Part shown: piece after piece, positions 19,461 through 29,400 of the stretch | How positions within the stretch are numbered: the stretch's first letter is position 1 | Layout: each line of letters starts with the position of its first letter | From: Hypsibius dujardini | Lineage: Eukaryota; Tardigrada; Eutardigrada; Parachela; Hypsibiidae | NCBI GenBank assembly: GCA_001579985.1 | Contig: LRSR01007227.1 | Coordinates: forward strand, 1-38,053 | Direction of reading: 5' to 3' | DNA: 38,053 nt | Notes under the pieces: generated by a model | Told to the model about the DNA's origin: nothing | What the model saw: only the letters and a program-made list of their open reading frames with translations | Database searches by the model: none | Position numbers and translations under genes: made by a program

Positions 19461-21475
19461 ATGAAATATGGCGCATCTTGTATAATGTACAGACTCTTGA
19501 ATTGTGTAGTCTGTCTACGCCTGGCTATTTCCAGCATCTTCGGGTATGACCGTCGAGGTGTCACTATTATAACGGTCATCATTGGGGACAACCCAATCTA
19601 CGGTTACTTCGCAAAGAGTCCAGCATACGACGTGGCCTTGACTCGGGCATTGCGGACGTTCCCGACAACTTTGAGCCAAGTTAGGCGATTATCCGTTAAT
19701 GAACCCGGTACCTACTCATGTCCTGAGGCCGCTGCATTGATGCCGATATTAGCCATGGAGGTGGAACAGCTGATACGTGATCATCAACAGGACTTTACAG
19801 TTCTAATAACTCCAGGTGGGCTGTGAAAGTTGTTGGCTGAACTTTAACATCATTTCGAAGCAAAAATATTCAAGCTTGCATGGGATTCGGATCCTCCACC
19901 AATTAACCTTGTGGATTGTGATGCTTCAAAGGTTCGAGGGGCTGCTTTCAGACCCTTCGACAAATTGTTGGAGATTTATTTTGAAATATATTTTTTTATT
20001 TGCGCATTGATCATATATTGGAATGGTAAAACTAAACAAATAAAACTAAACCGAAACTGAACTAAAATGTCATTGAATAGTTATTCACTATAGATTTTAC
20101 CTGAAAAAAATTAATAAAATTATTTATCGTATTTCACCAGAACTAAATTTAAAATCCTAATCACAAATAGATTAAACTGAAGATTCTTCGTCACTAAGTT
20201 TTAGCTAAATAACAAAATGGATTAATCGACTAATTTTTCGTTTGCGCCATCTCGTGTTGCTCCTTACCTTACTGACGTGTGAGTATAATTCCATAAATTG
20301 TTTCAAATTTAGGATGCGGTCTCGAAGTTATCGCTTTAGGTGATTTTGCTAGAGGTAAACAGAAAAGAGCCACCATTAAATCCAGAAATGTTTCTCTTAG
20401 TGGCAGAAGTTGAGTACTTGTTTTTCATTTCATACACAGAATGGGATGTTCCCTTGATGGCAGTGTGAGTTACTCAAAGAAAAACGCTGTAAACCTTTTA
20501 TCTTGCAAAAACATAAACGGTCATTTACAGCATAGCGGTGGATTTGTCACTGACAAACACCCAACGGTTCCCCACGGTTGTGACCTTTCCATCGTCTGAC
20601 CAATTAAGTCTAATACGAGCGACGCTGGCCTTACTCGAGCAATATTCATGGTCGATCGTTAGTTTGTTGTGCGAGGACGTGAATCTCAGCCGAGGGGATA
20701 ACACGCTATTTTATATCACCACGTGCAATGGCTTCATTAATATCCACAGAAAGAGCTCCCAGATCGACGATTTAAATGTCTTGTATTTTGGTGCCCGAAC
20801 CGCAGACAACGAACGTTATGAAAGTATACTACAGACAGCGGGAACCAAAAGCCGAAGTAATGATGACTTATGATAAATTTATCCCAGACGATAAACACAG
20901 TTCATTGGCTTTGCAGTTATCTTGCTGTTTGTGGCAACCGCACGCAGACTACGGAATGTCATGGTACGAATAATGCTTTCCAGATACATATATGGCGCAT
21001 GAAGTATTATTTATCTGAAAATTAATATAATTGTTAAAAGTATTTTATACCAAAATTCATATTGTCATTATTAAAGTTGTTAAATATTCTAACCATAAAA
21101 AAGTATTAAAATTACTAAATTTATGAAATTATTTGAATTGTATAAAAATGATAAGAACTATGAGGATTATGAAAACTATTAGAACTATTCAAAATATTAT
21201 TCCAAACAATTATTACTATTTTCTATTGAATTATTAACTTATACATGACTTACATTTTATGGAGAACTGGCTGTACCATTCAAATGATTTTTTTTCTTAT
21301 AGATCACATCAGACAGGCTGAACATGACCAGCGGAGATTATGTTTGTGCCAGACTGTCTATCTCACATAGAAAGAAACTTCGTTGGGTTACACGTTCGAT
21401 GTAATATTAACCGCACATGTGCGTCCCTAGATCTTCATTGCACCACGCGCAGGCAGTCGTAGCAGGCGAGCTCTC
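19461..21475 (+). pseudogene. Receptor C: intact 5' half, 3' half lost
   Basis: Exons: 1 (19461-19815), 2 (20313-20354), 3 (20440-20464), 4 (20531-20856), 5 (20917-20963), 6 (21303-21341), 7 from 21431. Exon 1 starts MKYGASCIMYRLLNCVVCLR, a signal peptide, and continues IITVIIGDNPIYGYFAKSPA. Exon 4 reads RFPTVVTFPSSDQLSLIRA and exon 5 IILLFVATARRLRNVM. Splice sites through exon 6 are good and all frames are open. Exon 7 begins IFIAPRA like its relatives but diverges after about 20 bp and reaches a stop near 21471. Exons 8-14, including the membrane helix, are absent from the following sequence. If expressed, the product would be a secreted ectodomain of about 285 residues; a truncated pseudogene is more likely. 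The ATG at 19461 was preferred over upstream non-ATG starts because it begins the signal peptide. Confidence 0.8.
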
Positions 21476-21479
21476 TAAG

Positions 21480-21880
21480 GCATCAATGACGTCTTCTGGG
21501 TCTACGCTGCCTACGCATTTTTAGAAACACACCACCATCGACTCCAGAGTATTTAAAGTTTCATTGTGATCCGTGAGCCCGCATGGAGTTCAAGATTGGC
21601 CAGAATTTGCTGTACAATGTGATCTCGATGAAAAATGAAACGTCTCAGGATATGAAGATTTCGAAGAATTTCGCCTATCTTGGGCGATTGAATTTTTCAT
21701 CCTGAAAGAATTTTCAGAGGTCCCAAATGGTCAGTGATTATGAAGGCCTAAAGAAAATTACCCAAAATGGCCGTTTCAGATGTTGCATTTCTCATTTTTA
21801 AGAAAGACTAGAAAAGTTGGATGATTGGTTACTATGGAGAGCCAAATGGGCAAAATTTGTCGCCGGGACAAATCCAAGTC
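21480..21880. other. Unassigned sequence replacing receptor C exons 8-14
   Basis: No match found to unit 1 at the expected place, and no coding frame of note. It marks the breakpoint where receptor C was cut. Confidence 0.4.
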
Positions 21881-21886
21881 GCAAAA

Positions 21887-22117
21887 GTCACAAAAAATTA
21901 CTAGCGCAATATGCATCGGGCTATAATTGAATCGGGCTAAATAATCGGGCTATAATTGAAATTTAGTTCGGAGTTCTGGTGATCTCACCGTCTGTCATCA
22001 AGGATTATTGGCTAAAACCCCCATTTATTTCGCTATTTTTTACACTTTTCGGTTGACAGAATAAATATTAATGCACCTTCACATGACTATTATTAGGAAA
22101 TTACTAGGAATAGCAGA
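21887..22117. repeat. Copy of receptor B/D intron-2 sequence
   Basis: Matches 6035-6240 (receptor B intron 2) and 26985-27170 (receptor D intron 2), sharing ggtgatctcaccgtctg, ttatttcgctatttttta and the caca-tg..tattaggaaatt end. No exon accompanies it. It includes a local duplication of atcgggctataattgaa at 21925-21960. Either a dispersed repeat with three copies or a displaced piece of intron. Confidence 0.6.
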
Positions 22118-22119
22118 AG

Positions 22120-22600
22120 CCATTTGTTTCAAGTGCCGACATTCTGTCTTTCAATTCCCTATGGCCTCTGGCCATTTTGTCAATGTATCTCCAAAACTTA
22201 TCCGCACTGAGCTCGGCACACTGAAACACGGCGATATGGCTCGGTTCACAAACATAAATAAAGGTGTGAGCGAGATGGAAATGAAATTTTCTATCCAGGT
22301 GCGTATGTTAGAAATTTTGCCCTTGAATTGGTTGATTGGTTAGCTGGCTGCCCTTGTTCTATTGATTACTTTTCTTGATGAAAATAATCAGTTGATTGTT
22401 TTATTTTGGACAAAGCCTTTTATTACATTATTTAGATCGACTGCTTGATCAAACTTATTTTCTGGGATATTTATTATTCTAATTCACTTATCCCTAGCGT
22501 TTGAATTGCTCTACTAATTTTTTCATAGGCGATAGGACAAAAATTTTTTCTTTCGCCAGGGATATATATATAAATGTATTACAGGGAGAGCTGGAAAGTA
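22120..22600. other. Unassigned stretch with one open frame
   Basis: A frame to 22343 contains GHFVNVSPKLIRTELGTLKH and MARFTNINKGVSEMEMKFSI, followed by a possible donor gtgcgt at 22299. No relative is seen elsewhere in the window and I do not recognise it. The rest is AT-rich. Confidence 0.3.
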
Positions 22601-23079
22601 AATATGGATGGCCGCTACTGGAATCCAATGAAATTCATTCCGATGAGCATGACTGATGTTTCTGCGGTCCCATAAATTTGACTTCAACGGGTATTATTGG
22701 TTTGTTTCAGGTGTCCGCCCCTATGCTTTCCAATCACCCAACTGTTTCAATGCGACCCACCCAATAAAAGCTCCTGCGGATTCACATGCTAAAGCATAGA
22801 TACATGAATGTAATCAGGATTGCATGCTGAAGGTGCGATACATGTAATCGGGCTGATAGATGAGAGACCGTTGAAGTTCTCGAAGACGGACAGCAACTAT
22901 ACCGCCCACATTTTCATCAACTAAAGGAGCAGGTATTGACCAGACATGTTACAGGTACGAGCCCTTAATGACAATTGTTCGGGGCAGGGGACAGACGAAA
23001 CTCTAAAAAAGTGGTTTAAAAAGTATAGCTGCTTCGGAGTCGAATAAGAGAGGAGGCCCCAACACAAACACGCGGGTGG

Positions 23080-23086
23080 ACAGACG

Positions 23087-23168
<82 letters not shown>

Positions 23169-23176
23169 GAGACAGA
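23080..23176. repeat. (CAGA)n microsatellite, best-preserved array
   Basis: Nearly pure cagacagaca with few caaa interruptions, in the intron of the extra zinc-finger copy. Translations give only SVCL repeats. Confidence 0.92.
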
Positions 23177-23218
23177 GCCAAATACTTAGGTGGGCACACA
23201 AACAGACCAATTGAAATA

Positions 23219-23491
23219 CCGTATGCTCGCAATTTCAAGGATAGCTAACCCCGCCTCCCTCGGTACGGCCCTGCACAGGATTAAACGTTCAATCTGATTC
23301 ACTTTTTTTAAACTGGCTGATTTCGTACCGCTTACTCGTTGTACTCGATTGTTTGATTGTACAGTCGTGCTATTCTGTATCTTTGTCCCTACAGTGGTAA
23401 TTTGGTGAACGGCACTGAACAGGCACGGCCAGAGTTGGTTATAATTTACGAGTAGGGCAGAAAAGTGTCCATTGAGATCGCGAGCATACAG
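23219..23491. mobile_element. Short inverted-repeat element, copy 1
   Basis: Left end gtatgctcgcaatttcaagg and right end read inversely gtatgctcgcgatctcaatg. The interior (cccgcctccctcg, tgattgtttgattgtacagtcgtgc, ggtgaacggcactgaa) matches 32015-32328. The unit 1 intron (17200-17220) lacks it. About 270 bp, non-coding. Confidence 0.7.
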
Positions 23492-23746
23492 CAATTCTAG
23501 CAAATGCGGCGCCAGTCTACAAGTGACCCAGCAGTTCTGGATCCACCGCCTACTAATGCCGACTGCCATTGCATAAGAAAATTTGGTTTTGTACCAAGAC
23601 TACACCATAATTTTTATGGTTGGCAGAATCTGAACTAGCAGTTAAGCTACAGCTCTATGCCTACTCTGGATTTACCTACTCCACGCCAGTCAGGCGGTAC
23701 TTGCAATCGCACGTTTCGACCCAGTTTAAAAATAAGGATAACCTAC

Positions 23747-24240
23747 CGACAAAGGAATTCCACCACTCTCGAAGGTGATATCTTGCACATCCGTTGATTT
23801 TATAGTGTGTGTTTACATTATGTGATTCTGTTTCCATTGAGAAAAAAACGTGTGGAACAATTCCTAAAAATAAAAACGTACTACGTGGTGGTACATAGAT
23901 GGCGCTACCAATGGTACCGTATACCGCGTCAGTAGATTGCTACTTTGCTACATTGATCGCTAGATGTGTCGTTGTTACTACTAACTGTATAATCCTTGTC
24001 AACGACAGAAACGAACCAGTAACGACTGTAACCAAATAAATAAATCAACTGGCACGACATACGGTGACATTAACAGCGCCATCTATGAACTACCACGTAG
24101 TACGTTTTTATTTTTAGAAAATTGTTTCCACACGTTTTTATTTTGTTGCTCGATGGAAACAGCGTCACATAATGTAAACACACATTACAGAATCAACGGA
24201 TGTGTAAGGTTTCACCTTCGAGTGGTGGAATTCCCTTGTG
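23747..24240. mobile_element. 494-bp foldback/MITE element with about 165-bp terminal inverted repeats
   Basis: Both arms read ggaattccaccactc, acatccgttgatt, gtgtgtttacattatgtga, aaaacgtactacgtggt and atagatggcgct, inverted relative to each other. The unique centre is about 160 bp. The paralogous sites at 17453-17462 and 36322-36331 are empty (ctaagcgttaaaag), which proves an insertion. The target duplication is not clear by eye. Confidence 0.88.
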
Positions 24241-24269
24241 AGCGTTAAAAGAAGTTTCACAGGGACAAC

Positions 24270-24905
24270 GTCCTTGCAGCACAATTTTCAATCCACGGTT
24301 TACGAGGCTTGGTAGTTGTCTCCCTGTTTGCGTTTTAGAAAAACCTACAAAACGCTTTTGGAAACAGCAGTTTTGAAGCATATTGTTTGGGCTGTCATAA
24401 ATAATGATCCCTTTTGTAATTTTGCGGCTTCACCCGTATCGAAACTTGAAACGCTCAACAAGGCCTGGCAATGCTCAAATCTTTATTCACTGTGACAAAA
24501 TGTCGTCACGTCATACCTTTCGCTGTGAGGATGCAACTGCTCAAACTTGAACAAAGTCATTTCTCAGACAACAGTTTACAAAAACAAAATGCGTTAGGTA
24601 TTTGATAGAGCGTTTCAGCAAAGAGCGAGACTCATGAAAGGCTCGTCAATGGTAAAATCGCCAGAGAGCTCCCTAACATTTCGTCACTTAGTTTGTGGCA
24701 CAAATTAATTGTGTGACCTCCAATCCTTTTGAAATTTTTACCAACCATTATCAAGATGCGTTACTACTGTTTTAAAGATTACCCTAATTTAAATGTGCAT
24801 TCACTCTTCAATGGGGTTCTTTAATTTCGTATTTTTTTACTTGCTGTTAATGTGGCGCGTACCTGAGCATATGCAAATCAATGCCCAGATCAAAGCTTGA
24901 AAACT
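24270..24905. other. No gene recognised
   Basis: Unique sequence between the extra zinc-finger copy and the block that resumes similarity to unit 1 at about 24870 (equivalent to 4020). Open frames are short and unconserved. Confidence 0.4.
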
Positions 24906-24908
24906 ATA

Positions 24909-25071
24909 CCAAGCAAACACGGCGGGTTGAATCGCTCTGGTGGTGGAGGACGCCACAGCTGTAAATTGTAGGCAACGGTGTGTGTGAACCTGAATGAGTG
25001 TTGTTTACAGTTAACACTTGGGGCACCCTCCGCCACCCAACCGATTCAACCCGCCGCGTTTGCTTGCTAGG
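24909..25071. mobile_element. 163-bp MITE with TA target duplication
   Basis: Left arm CCAAGCAAACACGGCGGGTT and, read inversely, right arm CCTAGCAAGCAAACGCGGCG share gcaaac.cggcgggttgaatcg and continue for about 50 bp. TA flanks at 24907-24908 and 25072-25073. Unit 1 keeps the empty site around 4041-4056 (gaaaactataaatataattt). Confidence 0.85.
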
Positions 25072-25190
25072 TATAATATGAGCATCTAGCAAACTTGACG
25101 GCTGAAAAATGCGTCTTCTTCAGATGTAGGTTATTATTTTTCTGACACACGGACTGTGCATATACGACCATGTGTTATGTAGGAATGTCC

Positions 25191-25320
25191 ATATCATTAA
25201 GGTCATCATTAACGATAGTTTGTGCATTGGATATGCCGTCTAAAAGCGTCCTACAACGTTGAGTTTAACAGAGCATTGCAACTGGAGCCTTGACTGACGC
25301 CAATCGGTCTACAATGAAAT
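25191..25320 (+). pseudogene. Decayed receptor exon 1 (unit 2)
   Basis: Reads IIKVIINDSLCIGYAV then a stop; after a 1-nt shift it follows the SPxYDV-FNRAL region. Counterpart of the relic at 4151-4305. A MITE begins at 25329 just after the recognisable part. Confidence 0.6.
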
Positions 25321-25328
25321 TTTACTTA

Positions 25329-25618
25329 CTGTAGAGTCCCGACCCATCCGTTGTACTTTTTAACCCCCCCCCCCAGTAAATCAGACCCGGTGGGATAAAA
25401 CAACTGTTACGCTTCAATCGATCAATCAAGTTTGAACGGCGAAAGCACAAATGAATGATCGACATCAGAAAGGAAGGATGAAAACTGTAACTGTAAACTG
25501 CTTATGCAATCAATCGATACGTGCGGTCTTGTGGTTTGCACACCTTTGCAATCAATCAAAACGGTCGCTTTTCACTGTGTGATGATGTAGCCACCACGGA
25601 TGGGTCGGGATTCTACAG
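25329..25618. mobile_element. 290-bp MITE, complete copy
   Basis: Ends CTGTAGAGTCCCGACCCATC and, inversely, CTGTAGAATCCCGACCCATC form 22-bp near-perfect terminal repeats, with TA on each side (25327-25328 and 25619-25620). Non-coding interior with a C-run at 25364 and repeated atcgatcaatcaa motifs. Confidence 0.88.
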
Positions 25619-25639
25619 TACTTGCAGTACAGACAGGAT

Positions 25640-26420
25640 TTGTCCAATTCATGTTTGTCAGAAATAAAAAAAAATTATTCACGACCCTTGCTCGCAGTAT
25701 TCCATGACTTTCTCCCCCCTTTCTTTCTTATGAGATAAATTACAACAAAGATACGCCCCATTTCTGAAAAATCGTTGGATTCAAGAAGATGTTTAAGAAA
25801 CCTCCGCGGACTTGTCCGAAAGAAGGCGTTGCAGTTTAGGTTCATTTCAAGCTTTCAGCATATTTTACGCCAGTGCAGGGTCTCTGTTCAAGTTACTGTA
25901 CACATGTACACCCGACAAGGTTAATCAATTTTCTCGTTGATAGTGGGGACGTACATTCTATTTGTCTTGAGGTCAAAATGCAAATCTCGGGTTCACTGAT
26001 TCTGAAAAACGCGTTGAGAATTAAACGCCAAGGGGTTCGGGGGGGGGGTAAAGAAGGTGGGCAAACTGCGGTTTCCAAATATATATGGCCCCAAGTGTGC
26101 GTACAAAACCACGTACTGAAATCCGCCTTAATCTTCAATCAAGTTTATTCCCAACGGTCCAGATGCTTAGTGATCTTCACAAATTTTCATTACTTTCTTC
26201 GGCAAAGGACCTTTCGTTGAAGCAACTAATCTGACGGATTAGTGAAAAAATAGCTCGGGGGCGTCGCTACAGTTGCGCCTTAGAATGACGTCGCTACAGT
26301 ACATTAAATTAAGCTGCATCCTACCTGATTTGAAAGCAGAAATACAGCAACTGGAATTATTGCAAAGATCTCGTTTTATCTTTCACTTTTCGTCAGTTCT
26401 AAATTGTTCCTGAAACAATA
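25640..26420 (+). promoter_or_regulatory. Upstream region of receptor D
   Basis: From about 25850 it matches the region upstream of receptor B. The shared block gctacagtaca-taaattaagctgcatcctacc lies at about 26290-26325. Open frames here differ between the copies, so it is treated as promoter and leader. The part 25640-25850 is unassigned. Confidence 0.4.
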
Positions 26421-29400
26421 ATGGTCCGACAAATTGGTTTACGGGCATTACTGATTTTGGCTGTATTGAGGACCGGTTTCTCCAAGGCTGTTCATGTGAT
26501 TACAGTCATCGTTGGGGATAACCCTTTATTGAGTTACGTTACCCAAAGTCCAAGCTATGATGTCGCATTCTCCCGAGCGGTTGGGCTATTTCCGAGTGCC
26601 CTGCAAAATGTCACTAGGCAAACTGTGTATAGACCAGGGGCATTTAGCTGCTTGGAAGCGGCGGAGATTATGCCGTTTGTGGCGGTCCAGATATCCAACA
26701 TTCTGGATGAGCATCGTTTCGACTTTAACGTTCTCATCAGTTCGGGTATTACAATATTATATATTTTATGCTTTCTAATTTTTTTGTAGACATTTTTAAT
26801 TTTAATCAGTTTGTATTACATTCTTCCATGTGGTAAAATATATTTCTAAACGTCGTTTGATAACCCGCAGGATGCAGTTTTGAAGTGATGACCTTAGGAG
26901 ACTACGCAAGAGGTAAGACGTTAATTAAAAGCATTCTTTTTTCCTGGAGAACCTTATTTAAATATAAATTAATGAAATCACAAAATAATATTAGAGCTAT
27001 ATGCGTTGGATTATATTGTAATCTAGTTCGTGGTTCTGGGGATCTCACCATCTGTTGTTAGGGATTATTGGTTAAAACCACATTTATTTTGCTATTTTTC
27101 ACACTTTTCGGTTGGCAGAATAAATATTAATGCACCTTCACATGCTATTATTAGGAAATTACTACGAATAGGAGAAGACCCGGTGGGCTAAAACAACTGT
27201 TACGCTTCAGTCGATCAATCAAGCGATTGTTTCCTCTAACTGCTGAGCAAAAAATTTTGCAATCAATCAAAACGGTTGCTTTTTATTGTGTAATGACGTA
27301 GGTATCACGGATGGGTCGGGATTACAGTACATATTATTACATATTGCAGTATACAATAGAAACTCCAAAAAATGAGCTACTGATAATTTTGTTTAGTTGG
27401 TTTACCATTTTTATCTACTCTAAATGTTACATTAGGTACATCGATTTTTTTCAACGTCTCGAAACAGAATAGTCCTGATAACTCGGCGTAATCTATGTCA
27501 TCTTTCATAGAATGGAATGTGCCTCTTCTCGCAACGTAAGTGGTTAAAAATAGTCATAATCATTTGGTTCACGCATAACGTATTTAAATATTAAATATTT
27601 TTGCAAAATGTTCTCTTCATCTGCTAGGATTGCGATTGACCAGTCTCTAACAAACGCACAGCGATATCCCACCGTCGTGGCCTTCCCTTCATCTGATCAA
27701 GTGACCATGATCCAGGCGATCATGTCTCTGTTGGATCGGTTTTCCTGGACGACAATCAGCCTCATTTGCATGGATCAGAATCGGAAAGTCTCCGACGGGG
27801 GATTGTATTACTTTACCGCGTGCCGAGGGTTCCTCACTGTCTTGGGTGGCCAGAACGACAAGTACAATTTAAATGTTCAACACTTGGACCCGAAGGTCAA
27901 GGAAGGCGATTTAGATGCTTACAGCGGTGTTTTACGCAATGCAGCAACTCAAAGCCGAGGTAATAGGGTGCATGAAAAATGTTTAACTACCGAACGAGTG
28001 ATACAACTGTATTGATTTCTCCCTCGACAGTCATCATACTTCTTATTCCCACAAACTCAAAACTACGCGACTTCATGGTATGTTTATTGAGAATAGCTTT
28101 CAAATAACAATACTTTTCTGGACATTCGGAAAGAATCTTTTTTTTCAGCTTGTTTTTTTTAACAATTTATTGTTAAACAATTTTTTGAAAAGGTAGTAAC
28201 CATCATTTTTTATCAATTTGCTCTTCCATTATTACATTTTACTATGTCAAATAAAATATAGCAAATACCGCGTGGAAACATATTTCTGAGACTTACTTTA
28301 CCGGCAGGCTTCACTGTCCCCTCCTGCAGTGGAAAAGTAGGTTACCACTCGTTCGACAGAGTTTTTTCTCCTTTTCGTTTTATCATAAAAGATTTGCATT
28401 AATTTGCGTTTTTCTAAGTTTTCTTTCCGTCTAATGATCATATGTTATATTTGAAAGTCCTCGACAATCAAAGAGAAGAATAGGATCACGCGGCAAACGC
28501 GCTAAGGAATTTTTAGGAAGGAGAACTTTCCCTTACTCCATCTTCAACTATATCCTTCTCATTTTGATGAAATTAAAACTTCTACCAGTTTGAATTGGCT
28601 TAAAGGGGCTAATTGACAAACTGCGCCAAATCGCAAAATAAATTTTAAAGAAACTAAAAAGTCGAAAAATTCAGGAAGGAAATAGCGCGTTTCATTTAGG
28701 CAAGAAAAACATCTAGGATATCGCTATTTTTTAGTCATCGGCAAATTTGGTTTGTGGACACGCGATAAAATGTTAGATTGAACTGTTTTTATTTTCGTAT
28801 AGGGCATAAAAATATTTAGCTTTTGGCGTTTTAAGTTGATTTTTTTCGACTTGAGGGAAGTAGGAGTTGGTCAAACTTTGTCTCCAAAATAATTTTCCAC
28901 ACGGTATTTGAGTATTTCTCTTTTAGTTTCCTGTTACGTCAATGTTTAAAGTTTTCTGTACATTACAGATTAACGCAGAGCGACTTGGAATGACCGAGGG
29001 AGATTTTGTTAGTATACTACAACTGGGTTAATAAACTTCCCCTACATTATGAAGTACGTCAATATCTTAACTTTCAGATCTTTATTGCCCCACGTTCGCC
29101 TATGGTTCCTACGGAAAGCACGCTTGACCAGCAATTAAAAACAGGATCGTCTCGGGTATTTCCAGAACGCACCCTGAAACCTTCCTGAATTGTGTGATTC
29201 ACTGGAATTCTTTTGACTTGGTAAAACTTACAGGCTGCAGATTCGGCCTTTCAAAGCCTGATACTGGTAAATAATCCCACTCCGAACTGGGCAGCTCTCA
29301 GCGGAGTCCTGCAAAGCATACGCAATACATCTCAAGTCCGCTACAATAAGACGCTCACTAATTTTGAAATGGTATGGGTCAGTTTTTTTTACATTTGAGG

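Larger units (their letters stand above)
22620..24270 (+). pseudogene. Extra zinc-finger-locus copy, unit 2, highly decayed
   Basis: Matches 15010-15178 and 16745-17475 of unit 1. It retains the finger exon after gtttcag (PYAFQSPNCFNATHPIK, first Cys lost), the CAGA intron, the acceptor tggcag (23630) and the exon reading YAYSGFTYSTPVRRYLQSHV, where both Cys are gone. The match stops at about 24270 after ttaaaagaagtttcac. It lies where exons 8-14 of receptor C would be, so this copy arrived by a rearrangement that truncated that receptor. Not functional. Confidence 0.65.
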
